A stretch of DNA of 64,000 bases, taken from NCBI RefSeq assembly GCF_900116375.1, contig NZ_UETB01000001.1:565802-629801 (forward strand), read 5' to 3'. A program made the translations under genes and the position numbers. Below, piece after piece: positions 63,144 to 64,000 of the stretch. Below the pieces are notes generated by a model that saw only the letters and a program-made list of their open reading frames with translations, was not told where the DNA came from and ran no database searches. Origin of the DNA: Georgenia satyanarayanai. GTDB lineage: Bacteria; Actinomycetota; Actinomycetes; Actinomycetales; Actinomycetaceae. Within the stretch, counting starts at the first letter, position 1; the number at the start of each line of letters is the position of its first letter.

Positions 63144-64000
63144 CCCGCCTGTCCCAGCTGGGCAACGAGCTCCACACCGGCGACCGCTCCTTCCCCTTCG
63201 TCCAGCGTCGCCGCACGTGGCTCTCCGTCGCCGCCGTGCTGGTCCTGCTCTCCGTGCTGCTCGTCGCTTTCAAGGGCATCAACGCTGGCATCGAGTTCAC
63301 CGGTGGCTCGCAGTTCACCGTCACGGGGACGCAGAACGTGGAGGAGCAGCCGGCCCACGACGTCGTCGCGGAGGTCGGTACCGGCCAGGTCGCGCGCGTC
63401 TCGACGGTCGGCTCCACCTCGGTGCGCGTGCAGACCGAGGAGCTGAGCACGGAGCAGACGAGCGCCGTGCGCCAGGGGCTGGCCGAGGCCTACGGCGTGC
63501 CGGAGGCGGACGTCACCTCCACCTTCGTCGGTCCCTCCTGGGGCCAGGACATCACCCGGCAGGCGCTGCAGGGACTGATCGTCTTCATCGTGCTCGTGAC
63601 GATCGTGCTGTCGGTGTACTTCCGCAGCTGGCAGATGGCCGGGGCCGCGCTCGTGTCGCTGGTCAACGACCTCATGCTCACGGTCGGGGTGTACGCCCTC
63701 ATCGGGTGGGAGGTGACGCCGGCCACCGTCATCGGTCTGCTCACGATCCTCGGGTACTCGCTGTACGACACCGTCGTCGTGTTCGACAAGGTCCGCGAGA
63801 ACACCCAGGAGCTCGCCGAGCAGCACGAGAGCACCTACGCCGAGCTGTCGAACCTCGCGGTCAACCAGACCCTCGTGCGCTCGATCAACACCTCGCTCAC
63901 CTCGCTGCTGCCCGTGGGCTCGATCCTCTTCGTCGGGGCGATCCTGCTCGGCGCCGGGACGCTGCGGGACATCGCGCTCGCGCTGTTCGTCGGCATGTTC
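63140..64000 (+). CDS. secF: Protein translocase subunit SecF, 3' end cut off
   Basis: 287 codons are visible and the end lies beyond the window. After a cytoplasmic start (MTRLSQLGNELHTGDRSFPF), helix 1 (about 25-45) leads to the P4 head domain beginning INAGIEFTGGSQFTV. Four more helices are visible, with the SecF motif VIGLLTILGYSLYDTVVVFDKVREN. The region LVNDLMLTVGVYALIGW and NTSLTSLLPVGSILFVGAI agree with the family. ATG 63140 overlaps the secD stop by 4 bp. Confidence 0.96.
   Translation, partial: MTRLSQLGNELHTGDRSFPFVQRRRTWLSVAAVLVLLSVLLVAFKGINAGIEFTGGSQFTVTGTQNVEEQPAHDVVAEVGTGQVARVSTVGSTSVRVQTEELSTEQTSAVRQGLAEAYGVPEADVTSTFVGPSWGQDITRQALQGLIVFIVLVTIVLSVYFRSWQMAGAALVSLVNDLMLTVGVYALIGWEVTPATVIGLLTILGYSLYDTVVVFDKVRENTQELAEQHESTYAELSNLAVNQTLVRSINTSLTSLLPVGSILFVGAILLGAGTLRDIALALFVGMF

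Overview
The window is a very GC-rich stretch of actinobacterial chromosome. Gene content points to Actinomycetota and probably to Micrococcales near Intrasporangiaceae/Ornithinimicrobiaceae. The markers are SepH, the phosphatidylinositol-mannoside operon (pgsA-patA-pimA), a mycothiol-dependent-isomerase-type protein, several actinobacteria-restricted DUF families (DUF3000, DUF3093, DUF3159, DUF3710, DUF4193, DUF5998) and two FemX-type peptidoglycan-bridge enzymes. The genus assignment is inference only. I recognise 56 protein genes (parC and secF run off the ends) and four tRNA genes. Nearly everything is core genome: I see no prophage, insertion sequence, CRISPR array, defence island or secondary-metabolite cluster.

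Layout. 1-8.3 kb: parC diverges from a GNAT/acyl-CoA-synthetase fusion, DUF5998, a phosphodiesterase and tdk; sepH converges on them across a 162-bp-period repeat. 8.5-12.7 kb: inositol phosphatase, DUF4193, DUF3093, then the dut-DUF3710-OB-fold-DUF3159 run. 12.6-17 kb: two TrkA/RCK genes diverge from a KimA-like APC-fold transporter and a TRAM RNA methyltransferase. 17-26.2 kb: acnA, a DinB-like gene, dxs, and pflB-pflA for anaerobic pyruvate cleavage. 26.3-30.5 kb: a multifunctional beta-oxidation protein, RNase D and DUF3000. 30.5-37.4 kb: an ATP-grasp ligase, rlmA, yaaA, a flavin oxidoreductase and tandem femX genes. 37.5-44 kb: treX-treY-treZ, which turns glycogen into trehalose. 44-47.3 kb: a membrane-GNAT fusion, pabC, pabB and tRNAs for Val, Gly, Cys and Val. 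47.3-64 kb: a long co-directional run of thrS, HIT, pgsA, patA, pimA, prsW, pdxS, nudix, pdxT, yebC, ruvCAB, yajC and secDF.

Two themes run through the non-coding DNA. First, many genes have a TANNNT-like -10 box only 6-9 nt before the start codon, implying leaderless mRNAs; two pairs of divergent leaderless genes are packed into 38-39 bp. Second, most longer convergent intergenic gaps hold short palindromic or tandem repeats from several families, and the other convergent pairs overlap tail to tail. The most interesting regulatory inferences are a palindrome centred near -42 upstream of pflB, a strong hairpin between pflB and pflA, and a TamR/MarR-like operator upstream of acnA.
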